DNA of 64,000 nucleotides from Ottowia oryzae (GTDB lineage Bacteria > Pseudomonadota > Gammaproteobacteria > Burkholderiales > Burkholderiaceae_C): NCBI RefSeq assembly GCF_003008535.1, contig NZ_CP027666.1, positions 434,001 through 498,000 on the forward strand, in the 5' to 3' direction. Made by a program: the position numbers and the translations under genes. A model generated the notes under the pieces. It was not told where the DNA came from. It saw nothing but the letters and a program-made list of their open reading frames with translations, and did no database searches. Positions 35,131 through 43,134 of this stretch are shown one piece after another (the first letter of the stretch is position 1; each line of letters begins with the position of its first letter).

Positions 35131-36042
35131 TTACCAGCGGTTCTTGAACTTGTCGTAAGCGTTTTCGGTGTAGCTGCGGTCGACAAAGTTGCGCTGAACC
35201 TTCGGCGTGAAGTTCAGGCTGTCGGCGTACATGTAGCGGTTGTAGTCGGTGCTGACCACCGAGCTGGGCGTGCAGGTGCTGGCGTCGGGCGTGGTGCAAA
35301 CCGGGTCGGTCGCGTTGTCAACAGAATAGCGCTCGGGCTTGTTGTTGATCAGGTTGAAGAACAGCGACGAATCGAAGTACAGCACCGTGGCGCCCATGTC
35401 GGCAATGTCGATCAGCAGCGCGTCGTTGAAGGCCACCGACAGCTTTTCGATGTCGGCCTGCTGGCCCAGGCGCACCGCCCAGGGCGTCAGCCCGACGTTT
35501 TGCACGCCGGTGACCACGACGTGCGTGGCACCCGCAGCCACCACGCGGCGCACCTGCGCGGCCAGCGCCTGGCCGGCGGCCTTCACGGTGGCGGTGGTCT
35601 GGTCGGAAATGCCGGTGGCGGTCACGGCGGCCACGATGTCGTGCATGCCGCCGTTGAGCATCATCACGTCGCCCTCTTGCATGGTGGTGCGGGCCAGCAG
35701 CTGGTCGATCTGCTGCTTGACGCTGGGGGCGGCGGTGCCGCTGCTGGTGTCGGCGGAATCCACGCGGGCGTAGCCTTGCGCATAGCCCCAGCCGCCGGCC
35801 GATGCCGGGTCCACCGTCAGGTTGTAGTTGGCCGCCAGTTGCTGCACCCAGGTAAGGCTGCCGTCGTTCACGGTGTATTTACCGCTGGCCTGGCCGACGT
35901 CGGCAAAGCTGTCACCCACGGTGATGAAACGGGCGGGTTTGAGGTCGGAGACGACCGAGCCGTCGCCGCAGGCGGCCATCATCGCGGCGGCGCTCACGCC
36001 GACCAGCGCCAGCGCGGCGCGTCGAGTCCAGGAAGCTTTCAT
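35131..36042 (-). CDS. SGNH-like lipoprotein with altered catalytic residues
   Basis: 303-residue lipoprotein (lipobox MAAC, Cys25) with an SGNH fold. Block I is kept (Ser45 in VGDSFADVG). Block III reads LNGGMHDIV, with His134 where Asn is expected, and block V reads YADSLNFTP, with Asn277 where the catalytic His is expected. It may therefore be a pseudoenzyme or use altered chemistry. The ATG at 36042 has GGAG nine bases upstream and is preferred to an earlier TTG. It is convergent with the intact paralogue across a shared terminator. Confidence 0.82.
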   Translation of the reverse strand: MKASWTRRAALALVGVSAAAMMAACGDGSVVSDLKPARFITVGDSFADVGQASGKYTVNDGSLTWVQQLAANYNLTVDPASAGGWGYAQGYARVDSADTSSGTAAPSVKQQIDQLLARTTMQEGDVMMLNGGMHDIVAAVTATGISDQTTATVKAAGQALAAQVRRVVAAGATHVVVTGVQNVGLTPWAVRLGQQADIEKLSVAFNDALLIDIADMGATVLYFDSSLFFNLINNKPERYSVDNATDPVCTTPDASTCTPSSVVSTDYNRYMYADSLNFTPKVQRNFVDRSYTENAYDKFKNRW

Positions 36043-36191
36043 AACAGGCATCTCCAATTTCTGGGGCGTAGTTTAGGGCAAGGCCAGTGGCCAGACGGGG
36101 GCGAAGTGCTTCGCGCGGTTTCGGCCGGTGGCAGCGCGAGGCCCGCGCGGCCCAGGGTTTCGGGCCTTGAAAGCGGGCGGCACGAGCGGCT

Positions 36192-37184
36192 TCAGGCGGA
36201 GGCCGCCGCGCGCGCAAGGCGGTCGCGCACGCCGTCCCAGGCGCCGTCGTCGGGCACGGCTTCCACCCAGATCAGCTTGACCTGCGCTTCGTCAAAACCG
36301 CGCAGCACGGCAAACAGCTGCTGGGCGGCGGCATCGGCGTCGTCGGGCATGCGGCGCAGCACCAGCTGGCGCGACTCGGAATGCAGCGGCGTGCGCGCCC
36401 ACACGGCGATGTTTTTCGCGTCGGCGCCCAGCAGCTCCAGCGCGGTGCGCAGCTCGCGGGCGTTCATCAGGCGCAGCTTGGCGCGCGGCGCGTAATGGGC
36501 TGAAAGCGTACCTGGCGCTTGTGGGTCGGGCGCAGACATCTCTTCTTTCGATAGCATTCGTGTTCCTGCAACCTGCTCGATGCGGGCGCGCGGCAGCTGG
36601 CCGGGGCGCAGCAGCACGGGCGCGCCGCGCGTGCAGTCGATGATGGTCGATTCAATGCCCACTGCGCACGCGCCGCCGTCCAGCACCAGCAGGTCAGCGC
36701 CGAATTCGGCCGCCACGTGCGCGGCGGTGGTGGGGCTGATGCGGCCAAAGCGGTTGGCGCTGGGCGCGGCCAGGCCGGCGATACCGCGCGCCGCCGCGGC
36801 CGACAAAAGCGCGTGCGCCACGGGGTGCGACGGGCAGCGCAAGCCGATGGTGGGGTGCCCGCCGGCCGCCGCGTCGGCCACGCCGGGGCGGCGCGGCAGG
36901 ATGAGGGTGAGCGGGCCGGGCCAGAAGGCGTCGATCAAGCGCTGCGCAAACGGGGGCACTTCGGCCGCGAAGGCCGCCACGCCCTCGGCGCTGGCCACGT
37001 GCACGATCAGCGGGTGGTCGGCCGGGCGGCCCTTGGCGGCGAAGATGGCGCGCACGGCGGCGTCGTTGCCCGCATCGGCGGCCAGGCCGTAGACGGTTTC
37101 GGTCGGCAGGCCGACCAGGCGGCCGGCCGCCAGCGCATCCACCGCCGCGGCGATGGCCTCGGGTTGCTGACCGTCCAGCGTCAT
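36192..37184 (-). CDS. tsaC: L-threonylcarbamoyladenylate synthase, Sua5 type
   Basis: 330-residue enzyme making threonylcarbamoyl-AMP for the t6A modification of tRNAs decoding ANN codons. The YrdC domain occupies about 1-200 (LPTETVYGLAADA, AAKGRPADHPLIVHV, LAAPSANRFGRISPTTAAHV, DGGACAVGIESTIID). The C-terminal Sua5 domain starts near HYAPRAKLRL. The linker between them (MLSKEEMSAPDPQAPGT) is encoded by a dispersed-repeat copy. The ATG at 37184 overlaps the LysE-gene stop, so the two are coupled. Confidence 0.92.
   Translation of the reverse strand: MTLDGQQPEAIAAAVDALAAGRLVGLPTETVYGLAADAGNDAAVRAIFAAKGRPADHPLIVHVASAEGVAAFAAEVPPFAQRLIDAFWPGPLTLILPRRPGVADAAAGGHPTIGLRCPSHPVAHALLSAAAARGIAGLAAPSANRFGRISPTTAAHVAAEFGADLLVLDGGACAVGIESTIIDCTRGAPVLLRPGQLPRARIEQVAGTRMLSKEEMSAPDPQAPGTLSAHYAPRAKLRLMNARELRTALELLGADAKNIAVWARTPLHSESRQLVLRRMPDDADAAAQQLFAVLRGFDEAQVKLIWVEAVPDDGAWDGVRDRLARAAASA
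36518..36560 (-). repeat. Dispersed repeat, copy 8 (inside the Sua5 gene)
   Basis: On the minus strand: TGCTATCGAAAGAAGAGATG, TCTGCGCCCGACCC, then AAGCGCCAGGTACG, matching the ATAGCTTCTGGCGC variant in order and spacing. It lies in frame in the interdomain linker and adds no stop codon. Confidence 0.5.
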
Positions 37185-37816
37185 GCCGCGCGCCGCGAAG
37201 CCAGCAGGCCCGCCGCCGCGCCGGTCAGCAGCACGGCGCAGCCGCGGTTGAAGAGGCGCTGCCCTCGCGCCTGCGCCAGCCAGCGGCGCATGTGCAGGCC
37301 CATCAGCGCGTACAGGGCGATGGCCACCACTTCCAGCAGTAAAAACAATGTGCCCAGCACCACGAACTGTGGGGTGGCGGGCAGCGCCGGGTTGACGAAC
37401 TGCGGCAGGAAGGCGGTGAAGATCAGGATGGCCTTGGGGTTGCCCGCCGCCACCCAGAATTCCTGCCGCGCCAGCGCCCACACCGAAACGGCGGGCGCCG
37501 TGGCCGCCACATCGCCAGCCGTGCCATCCGCCACGGGCGCGCGCCACAGCTGCACGGCCAGGTAGAGCAGGTAGGCCGCGCCGGCCAGCTTGATGAGGCC
37601 AAACAGCCATTCGGACGTGTGCAGCACCACCGCCAGGCCCACCGAGGCCAGCGCGATCATCCCGGCGAAGGCCAGCAGCCGCCCCAGCCCGCCCGCGCAG
37701 GCAGCGCGAAAGCCGTAGCGCGTGGCGTTGCTGACCGACAGCAGGTTGTTGGGCCCAGGCGCCATGTTCAGCGCGAAGCAGGCGGGGATGAACAGCAGCA
37801 GGGTGGCGCTGGGCAT
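37181..37816 (-). CDS. LysE/RhtB-family amino-acid exporter
   Basis: 211-residue inner-membrane protein with about six hydrophobic segments. The family signature NMAPGPNNLLSVSNATRYGFRAA follows the first segment, and NPKAILIFTAFLPQFV occurs in the second half. It probably exports an amino acid; the substrate cannot be predicted. The frame is open upstream, but the ATG at 37816 gives the standard N-terminus. Its TGA overlaps the Sua5 ATG. Confidence 0.9.
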   Translation of the reverse strand: MPSATLLLFIPACFALNMAPGPNNLLSVSNATRYGFRAACAGGLGRLLAFAGMIALASVGLAVVLHTSEWLFGLIKLAGAAYLLYLAVQLWRAPVADGTAGDVAATAPAVSVWALARQEFWVAAGNPKAILIFTAFLPQFVNPALPATPQFVVLGTLFLLLEVVAIALYALMGLHMRRWLAQARGQRLFNRGCAVLLTGAAAGLLASRRAA

Positions 37817-37848
37817 GGGCGTTGCAGGCGGGACTTGAAAAGCAAGGC

Positions 37849-39087
37849 TCAGAAAGCGGGCATGCCCAGCAGCTCGGCTGCGCGCAGGGCGGTGGCGCGC
37901 ACGGCGGCGGCGCTGGGGCCAGTCAGCGTCAGGTGGCCCATCTTGCGGCCACGGCGCGCCTCGGTCTTGCCGTACAGGTGCAGGTGCGCGCCGGGCAGGG
38001 CCAGCACGTCTGCCCAGGGGGGCGTGTGCGGCTCGCCGCTGGCGGTGTACCAAAGGTCGCCCAGCAGGTTGAGCATGATGGCCGCGCTGTGCTGGCGCGG
38101 CGCGGCCAGCGGCAGGCCGGCCAGGGTGCGCACCTGCAGCTCAAACTGCGAGACGTCGCACGCGTCCACGGTGTAGTGGCCGCTGTTGTGCGGGCGCGGC
38201 GCCATTTCGTTGACGACCAGGCGGCCGTCTTGCAGCACGAAGTATTCAACGCACAGCACGCCGACGTAGTTCAGCTCGTTTGCTATCGCTTCGGTAGCTG
38301 CCTGCGCTTGTTGCGCCAGCGCTGGCGGCAGATTTCCTTCATAAACCTCGGTCACGGCCAGGATGCCGTCGCGGTGCAGGTTGCGCTGCACCGGCAGGCT
38401 GACCACCTGCCCGTCGCGCCCGCGCGCCACGATCACCGAGCATTCCAGCGCCAGCGGCAACAGCTGCTCGAGCACGCAGGGCACGCCGCCCATGTCGTGC
38501 CATTCGGCGGCCAGGGCTTCGCGCGTGGCCACGCGCGCCTGGCCCTTGCCGTCGTAGCCCATGCGCGCGGTTTTCAGCACGCCAGGCAGCAGCGATTCGG
38601 GCACGGCGGCCAAGTCGGCGGCGGTCTGGATCACCGCGTACGGCGCGGGCGCGACGCCGCCCAGCCCCGAGGGCGCCTGTTCGGCACGCGCGGCGCAGCG
38701 GGTGAAGTGCGCCTTTTCACGGATGCGGTCTTGCGCGATGGCCACGCATTCGGCCGAGGGCGACACCGGGCGGTTGACGGCCAGCGCCGCCAGCGCTTCG
38801 GCGGGCACGTTCTCGAATTCGGTGGTGATGGCGCTGGCGTCGTCGGCCAGCACGCGCAGCGCGCTCAGGTCGCGGTAGTCGGCCTGCACAAAGTGCTGGC
38901 TGACGCGGCCGGCGGGGCTGCTGGCGTCCGGGTCCAGCACCACGGTTTCGTAGCCCAGCGCCTGCGCGGCGTGCACGAACATGCGGCCCAACTGGCCGCC
39001 GCCCAGCACGCCCAGCACCACCGGGCGGCCATCGATCAGGCTGCCAGGCAGCAGCGGCAGGGAAGTGGCGTGGGTCGTTTCAGGCAC
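37849..39087 (-). CDS. purK: 5-(carboxyamino)imidazole ribonucleotide synthase
   Basis: 412-residue ATP-grasp enzyme carboxylating AIR to N5-CAIR in purine synthesis. Present are the N-terminal VLGVLGGGQLGRM, the ATP-grasp loop TARMGYDGKGQ, EQLLPLALECSVIVAR and the metal-site NEMAPRPHNSGHYT. The start is a GTG at 39087. Codons for YEGNLPPALAQQAQAATEAIANEL fall in a segment resembling the dispersed repeat (38279-38346). purE lies upstream on the same strand; the gap contains another repeat copy. Confidence 0.95.
   Translation of the reverse strand: MPETTHATSLPLLPGSLIDGRPVVLGVLGGGQLGRMFVHAAQALGYETVVLDPDASSPAGRVSQHFVQADYRDLSALRVLADDASAITTEFENVPAEALAALAVNRPVSPSAECVAIAQDRIREKAHFTRCAARAEQAPSGLGGVAPAPYAVIQTAADLAAVPESLLPGVLKTARMGYDGKGQARVATREALAAEWHDMGGVPCVLEQLLPLALECSVIVARGRDGQVVSLPVQRNLHRDGILAVTEVYEGNLPPALAQQAQAATEAIANELNYVGVLCVEYFVLQDGRLVVNEMAPRPHNSGHYTVDACDVSQFELQVRTLAGLPLAAPRQHSAAIMLNLLGDLWYTASGEPHTPPWADVLALPGAHLHLYGKTEARRGRKMGHLTLTGPSAAAVRATALRAAELLGMPAF
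38279..38346 (+). repeat. Dispersed-repeat-like segment, copy 9 (inside purK)
   Basis: Plus strand: TTGCTATCGCTTCGGTAGCT, GCCTGCGC, GCGCCAGCGCTGGCGGC and a T-rich end, in family order. The encoded peptide fits the expected PurK helix, so this may be a converged or anciently captured copy. Confidence 0.4.
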
Positions 39088-39100
39088 GTTGGAATTGGAT

Positions 39101-39165
39101 ATGAAACAAGGCGCTGGCGCTGGTGCAGCCTGCGCTGGCAGCTATGGAAATAATAGTTTTGTTGG
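39101..39165 (-). repeat. Dispersed repeat, copy 10
   Basis: Reverse copy between purE and purK: AAGGCGCTGGCGCTGG ... TGCGCTGGCAGCTAT followed by GGAAATAATAG. It fills most of the 94-bp gap inside the purEK operon. Confidence 0.75.
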
Positions 39166-39181
39166 GGTGACAGACACCCGC

Positions 39182-39676
39182 TCAGGCCACGGGCGGCAGC
39201 GCCATGGCGCGCGCAGCGGCGGTTTGTTCGGCGCGGAAGGCTTCCAGTTTGGCGCGCAGTGCGTCGTCGGTGCTGGCCAGCATGGCCACGGCAAACAGCG
39301 CCGCGTTGGCCGCACCCGCCTGGCCGATGGCGAAGGTGGCCACGGGCACGCCCTTGGGCATTTGCACGATGCTGTGCAGCGAATCCACGCCCTGCAGGTG
39401 GCGGCTGGCCACCGGCACGCCCAGCACGGGCACCACCGTCTTGGCGGCCAGCATGCCCGGCAGGTGCGCGGCGCCGCCCGCCCCGGCGATGATCGCGCGC
39501 AGCCCGCGCTGCACGGCGCTTTCGGCATAGGCGAACATGTCGTCCGGCATGCGGTGGGCCGACACCACGCGCGCCTCATGCGGCACGCCAAACTGCGTGA
39601 GGATCTGCACCGCGTGCTGCATCGTGTCCCAGTCGCTGCTGGAACCCATCACCACGCCGACGAGGGGAGAAGTCAT
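39182..39676 (-). CDS. purE: N5-carboxyaminoimidazole ribonucleotide mutase
   Basis: 164-residue class I PurE, converting the PurK product N5-CAIR to CAIR. The signature VGVVMGSSSDWDTMQHA and the active-site segments SAHRMPDDMFAYA and GAGGAAHLPGMLAA are complete. It is the first gene of a purE-purK pair. The usual pairing and the normal length (about 160-170) make the call secure. Confidence 0.96.
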   Translation of the reverse strand: MTSPLVGVVMGSSSDWDTMQHAVQILTQFGVPHEARVVSAHRMPDDMFAYAESAVQRGLRAIIAGAGGAAHLPGMLAAKTVVPVLGVPVASRHLQGVDSLHSIVQMPKGVPVATFAIGQAGAANAALFAVAMLASTDDALRAKLEAFRAEQTAAARAMALPPVA

Positions 39677-39889
39677 CCGTTAGGCCCTACCTAATAAGCT
39701 CCAGCGCACAGCGAACGGGGCCGCCCGCCAAACGCTGGTGGACTTGCTATGCTCGCCCCGTGGGCCCCGCCGTAGCGCGGCGAGCGCCCCGGCCGATCCC
39801 GCCCCGCCCTGCGGCATGGCGCCCCGTTGCACCGCAAGCGGGCCATTTCTGCCGCTGGAATTCACCGATTTTGCCTTCAGATACGCCCG

Positions 39890-40858
39890 ATGATTGACGT
39901 CACCCTAGAAAACTTCGAAACCGAGGTCATGCTGGCCTCCACCCAGGTGCCGGTGCTGGTCGACATCTGGGCCGAATGGTGCGGCCCCTGCAAGCAGCTG
40001 GGGCCCGTGCTTGAGCAGCTGGAGGCGGAATACGCCGGCCGCTTCGTCCTGGCCAAGCTGGACGCCGACAAAGTGCAGCAGCTGGCCGGCCAGCTGTCGC
40101 AGATGTTCGGCGTGCGCAGCATTCCGTTTTGCGTGCTGTTCAAGGGCGGCCAGCCGGTGGATGGCTTCGTCGGCGCGCTGCCCGCGGCGCAGGTGCGCGA
40201 ATTCCTCGACAAGCACGTGCCCAGCGAAGGCGCGCTGACGGCCGAGGCCGACGTGGGCGAGGCCGAGGCGCTGCTGCAATCGGGCGACACCGACGCCGCC
40301 CTGGCCAAGCTGGCCGACGCCGTCGCTCAAGACCCGGGCAACGACGACGCGCGCGCCGACTACATCCGCCTGCTGATCGGCACCGGCGCCTACGAAGAAG
40401 CCGCCGCCGTCTTGGAAGAGCCCCTGAAGCGCGAGCCGCGCCCGCTGCGCTTTGACGCGCTGCGCCGCTGGCTGGATGCGCGCGAATTTGTCGAGCGCGA
40501 TGAGCGCGGAAACTGGGAGATCAGCGCTTTTGACGCCAAGATCGCTGAAAACAAGCGCGATTTCGACACGCGCTTTGCCAAGGCCCAGGCGCTGATGGCC
40601 GAAGGCCAGTGGACAGCCGCGATGGATGAGCTGCTGGAAATCATCATGCGCGACCGCAAGTGGAACGACGACCTGGCGCGCAAAACCTACGTGGCCATCC
40701 TGGAGCTGCTGACCCCGCCGCCCGCCCGCGCAGGCGCCGCCGCCGATGGCAAAAGCGCCGGCGGTATCGAGCTGACGGGCAAGGCCGCCAAGCAGGAAGA
40801 CCCGCAGGCCGAGCTGCTGTCCAGCTACCGGCGCAAGCTGAGCATGGCGCTGAACTGA
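39890..40858 (+). CDS. cnoX: Thioredoxin-TPR chaperedoxin CnoX (YbbN)
   Basis: 322-residue protein: an N-terminal thioredoxin domain (about 1-110) with an intact CGPC site (Cys31, Cys34 in EWCGPCKQ) and the cis-Pro in RSIPFCVLF, then TPR-like helices to the C-terminus (EALLQSGDTDAALAKLADAV and two further units). CnoX holds oxidised or unfolded proteins and hands them to GroEL. E. coli CnoX lacks the redox CxxC, whereas alphaproteobacterial CnoX keeps it, so this one is probably redox-active. The frame is open upstream; the ATG at 39890 gives the normal N-terminus. Confidence 0.9.
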   Translation: MIDVTLENFETEVMLASTQVPVLVDIWAEWCGPCKQLGPVLEQLEAEYAGRFVLAKLDADKVQQLAGQLSQMFGVRSIPFCVLFKGGQPVDGFVGALPAAQVREFLDKHVPSEGALTAEADVGEAEALLQSGDTDAALAKLADAVAQDPGNDDARADYIRLLIGTGAYEEAAAVLEEPLKREPRPLRFDALRRWLDAREFVERDERGNWEISAFDAKIAENKRDFDTRFAKAQALMAEGQWTAAMDELLEIIMRDRKWNDDLARKTYVAILELLTPPPARAGAAADGKSAGGIELTGKAAKQEDPQAELLSSYRRKLSMALN

Positions 40859-41004
40859 GGCGGGCTGGGCACGCCGGCTGCGGCCTACGGGGGCGGCACG
40901 CTGGCCGAGCCGCCCGTGCGGCAAGCGAGCGACGCTGTCACGCGGCGCACCGCGCGCGCCGCTGGTTGGAGCGCAGCCAGGCAAACACTGTCGGCCAGAA
41001 ACGC

Positions 41005-41031
41005 GAAACGCCTTGAACTTCAAGGCGTTTC
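41005..41031 (+). terminator. Terminator hairpin after cnoX
   Basis: Perfect 11-bp stem GAAACGCCTTG/CAAGGCGTTTC with loop AACTT. A longer overlapping pairing, CCAGAAACGC with GCGTTTCTGG, is also possible. The T tract is weak. It sits 12 bp from the left end of the genomic island. Confidence 0.65.
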
Positions 41032-41042
41032 TGGCATTTGGC

Positions 41043-41069
41043 GCGGCTGGCGGGGATCGAACCCACGAC
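41043..41069. repeat. Left attachment site (displaced tRNA 3' end)
   Basis: 27 bases identical to 46609-46635, covering the T arm and acceptor 3' strand of tRNA-Arg. The copy keeps a CCA complement (41039-41041) but differs at the discriminator position, so it is the original chromosomal tRNA end displaced by integration. Confidence 0.88.
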
Positions 41070-41102
41070 TTTGCCGCCCGTCACCCTATTGATTGAAGCG
41101 CC

Positions 41103-41124
41103 TTTGTAGCACGGTTTTGTAGCA
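41103..41124. repeat. TTTGTAGCA direct repeats near the left attachment site
   Basis: TTTGTAGCA occurs at 41103-41111 and 41116-41124, 13 bases apart, and once more at 46533-46541 just upstream of the integrase start, all in the same orientation. They may be integrase arm-type binding sites. Confidence 0.45.
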
Positions 41125-41222
41125 TTCGCGCCATCTCAGAGGATCACTTCCGAGCCTGCTAATCGGCTTCGTGGAATTTCCGATGCTGGGATATTCCGCC
41201 CGCTCCCAACGCGCATGCTTTC

Positions 41223-41741
41223 CTAGGGCGTCATTATAATTTCATGGTTCTGACCGCCTTTAAGTGAAATTCTTTCCATTAGCATTCCACCCTCGGTAGA
41301 GTAGCCCACCAGCCAGATCACGCCGGTGACTACGAACCAGTTACCATCTCCCACATTCTTGAATGTGAACTTTCCCTGGGGGTCGCATCGGGTTTTCAAT
41401 GTGCTCTCAAGATACCCAGGTGGATTGGCTATTTGAATGCGCGCCTGATACACATTAATATAGCCTCGATCCGTGCTTCCATACGCCTTTCCGATGCGTT
41501 GATTCGCATATTCCGTCTCCGGCACAAGGTTGACCTCCTCCCCTGCGCAGGTAACAACGCCACCTCCCGCTTGCCTCATCATCGCCGAGCCAGAAATAGA
41601 ATTTTTTCCAGGCTTTAGCATAGCCTTCGCCTCCTCAAGATTAAAGGGGGCGGATACTTCGATCTTTCTCGGTGCTGCTGCACAGCCAAGCAAGGCAACA
41701 GAAAGTGCAGTAATTGTAAGCAGCTTAAGATGTCTAGCCAT
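41223..41741 (-). CDS. Island-encoded lipoprotein of unknown function
   Basis: 172-residue lipoprotein with signal peptide and lipobox (LLGC, lipidated Cys near residue 20). The mature domain has three further Cys and a beta-rich C-terminal half (GKFTFKNVGDGNWFVVTGVIW) reminiscent of carboxypeptidase-regulatory-like folds, but I do not recognise the family. Codon usage is A/T-richer than the host, as elsewhere in the island. The frame is open for about 50 codons upstream; the ATG at 41741 gives a proper signal peptide. Confidence 0.75.
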   Translation of the reverse strand: MARHLKLLTITALSVALLGCAAAPRKIEVSAPFNLEEAKAMLKPGKNSISGSAMMRQAGGGVVTCAGEEVNLVPETEYANQRIGKAYGSTDRGYINVYQARIQIANPPGYLESTLKTRCDPQGKFTFKNVGDGNWFVVTGVIWLVGYSTEGGMLMERISLKGGQNHEIIMTP

Positions 41742-41954
41742 ATAAAAACTCTTCGCCTTAATAGAATCCGAAAAATAGTTATGCAACACGCAAGGCACGC
41801 TCACGCAACATAGACTCGCGAGGATTATATGTAAATTTTGAATCACTAGACACAAAAAATTACATAGATGGCGGCTCAAGTTGACATCTAGCAACAGTGC
41901 CTTTCCCGGTTGATTCGCAGAATCGTCTTGAACCTCATGGAAGAATGCGGATAA

Positions 41955-42638
41955 CTACGAATTGTGCGTTAACACCCTCTGCACCTGCCTCAGCGTCCAG
42001 CTGCCCCCTCTAGGCGCCTTCACCCTCGCCAGATTGAGTTCAGCCACCATCTGCCGTTGCGTCAACCCCCTGGCCTTAAACCCTTTCGCCAGCCCGTCCA
42101 GCCTTTGCGCAAACGCCCGGGCAGCGTCTTGCTTTTCTTCGGTGTGCCGCTTCAGGTTGTCCCGTCCCGTCGCCCCCAGCACCACCCCACGGGCTTTGGC
42201 CGCCGCCAACGCCGCTTTGGTCCGCTCGCTGATCTGATCGCGCTCCCACTCACTCATCACCGCGTGCATCTGGATCATCACCTTGTTGGCCTGCGGCATG
42301 TCCGCCGCCACGAAGTCCACCCCCATCTCTATCAGCCCTGACACGAAGTGAATATTGCGGGCCAATCGGTCCAGCTTCGCAATCAACAAGGTGGCCCCTG
42401 TCTTCTTGCAAAGCTCCAACGCTGCCTTCAGCTGCGGGCGCTTCTCCAAAGCATTCGCACCTTTGCCAGTCTCTGTCTCTACGAACTCAGCCAAGGGCGA
42501 GCAAGCGCGCTCAGACAAGAAGCGCGCCACCATCTGACGCTGCGCTTCAATCCCTAGACCCGAAGCGCCCTGTCGCTGGGTGCTGACGCGGTAGTAAGCG
42601 ACGAACGAAGGTGCTGTGAACGACTGGGGCTGAAACAT
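41955..42638 (-). CDS. Serine recombinase (resolvase/invertase family)
   Basis: 227-residue site-specific recombinase. The catalytic domain has the nucleophile Ser19 in YYRVSTQRQG, the basic motif IAKLDRLARN, and MIQMHAVMSEWERDQISERTKAAL at the start of the long E helix. The C-terminal part (GLTQRQMVAELNLARV then SWTLRQVQRVL) looks like a helix-turn-helix DNA-binding domain. GC content is nearer to the host than the rest of the island. A 39-bp dyad lies 24 bp upstream of its start. It could resolve or invert DNA rather than insert the island. Confidence 0.88.
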   Translation of the reverse strand: MFQPQSFTAPSFVAYYRVSTQRQGASGLGIEAQRQMVARFLSERACSPLAEFVETETGKGANALEKRPQLKAALELCKKTGATLLIAKLDRLARNIHFVSGLIEMGVDFVAADMPQANKVMIQMHAVMSEWERDQISERTKAALAAAKARGVVLGATGRDNLKRHTEEKQDAARAFAQRLDGLAKGFKARGLTQRQMVAELNLARVKAPRGGSWTLRQVQRVLTHNS

Positions 42639-42661
42639 GCGCGCTTTGGGGCTGGTTGATC

Positions 42662-42700
42662 TTGGCTACACATAAGGACGACCGTCCTGTATGTAGCCAA
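42662..42700. promoter_or_regulatory. 39-bp dyad upstream of the serine recombinase (candidate res site)
   Basis: Outer arms TTGGCTACA (42662-42670) and TGTAGCCAA (42692-42700) are perfect complements; inner arms AGGACG (42675-42680) and CGTCCT (42683-42688) also pair, around an AC centre. Size, symmetry and position match a resolvase crossover or operator subsite. Confidence 0.55.
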
Positions 42701-43100
42701 AGCCTACAAAGGCAGCGCCGTGCCGGGAAGGATGTTCGCCGGTGTGCGTTGTTTTGCCGAGGATTGCCAACTTCTGCTTGACTGCGCCAGTTAGCCAGTA
42801 CGGCAGCAGTCGCCAACCGCTGAGTATTGAAGGGAAACAGCAGCGACCTTGCACCCCTTATGCCGAATCGCGCAGACCCGTGGCCCTTCACGCCGCGTTT
42901 TTCCTACTCGCCAGAAACTGATCGTGTTTGCTGGGCTATCGATTCATGAACGCCCATAGGACGCGCGTAACACCGCTTGGTGCTCGTGCCGCTTCAAACA
43001 GCTACCCACCCAGCTCCAAGGTTTTTAAATGGCTACGGCGCGTTTAAACCGAATTCTCAATGCAATCCCACCGCCGAGCAGTTCGTCAGATTGTTCACAT
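42701..43100. other. Island stretch without a gene, before the structured RNA
   Basis: About 400 bp of mixed composition between the recombinase dyad and the RNA promoter. Short open frames occur on both strands but have neither ribosome-binding sites nor family resemblance. Confidence 0.5.
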
Positions 43101-43128
43101 TTGATTTTGGCACTGTAATGCATATAAT
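43101..43128 (+). promoter_or_regulatory. Promoter of the structured non-coding locus
   Basis: TTGATT at 43101-43106, a 16-bp spacer and a perfect TATAAT at 43123-43128. A start near 43135 would put the first hairpin at the very 5' end of the transcript. Confidence 0.65.
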
Positions 43129-43134
43129 ATGCAA

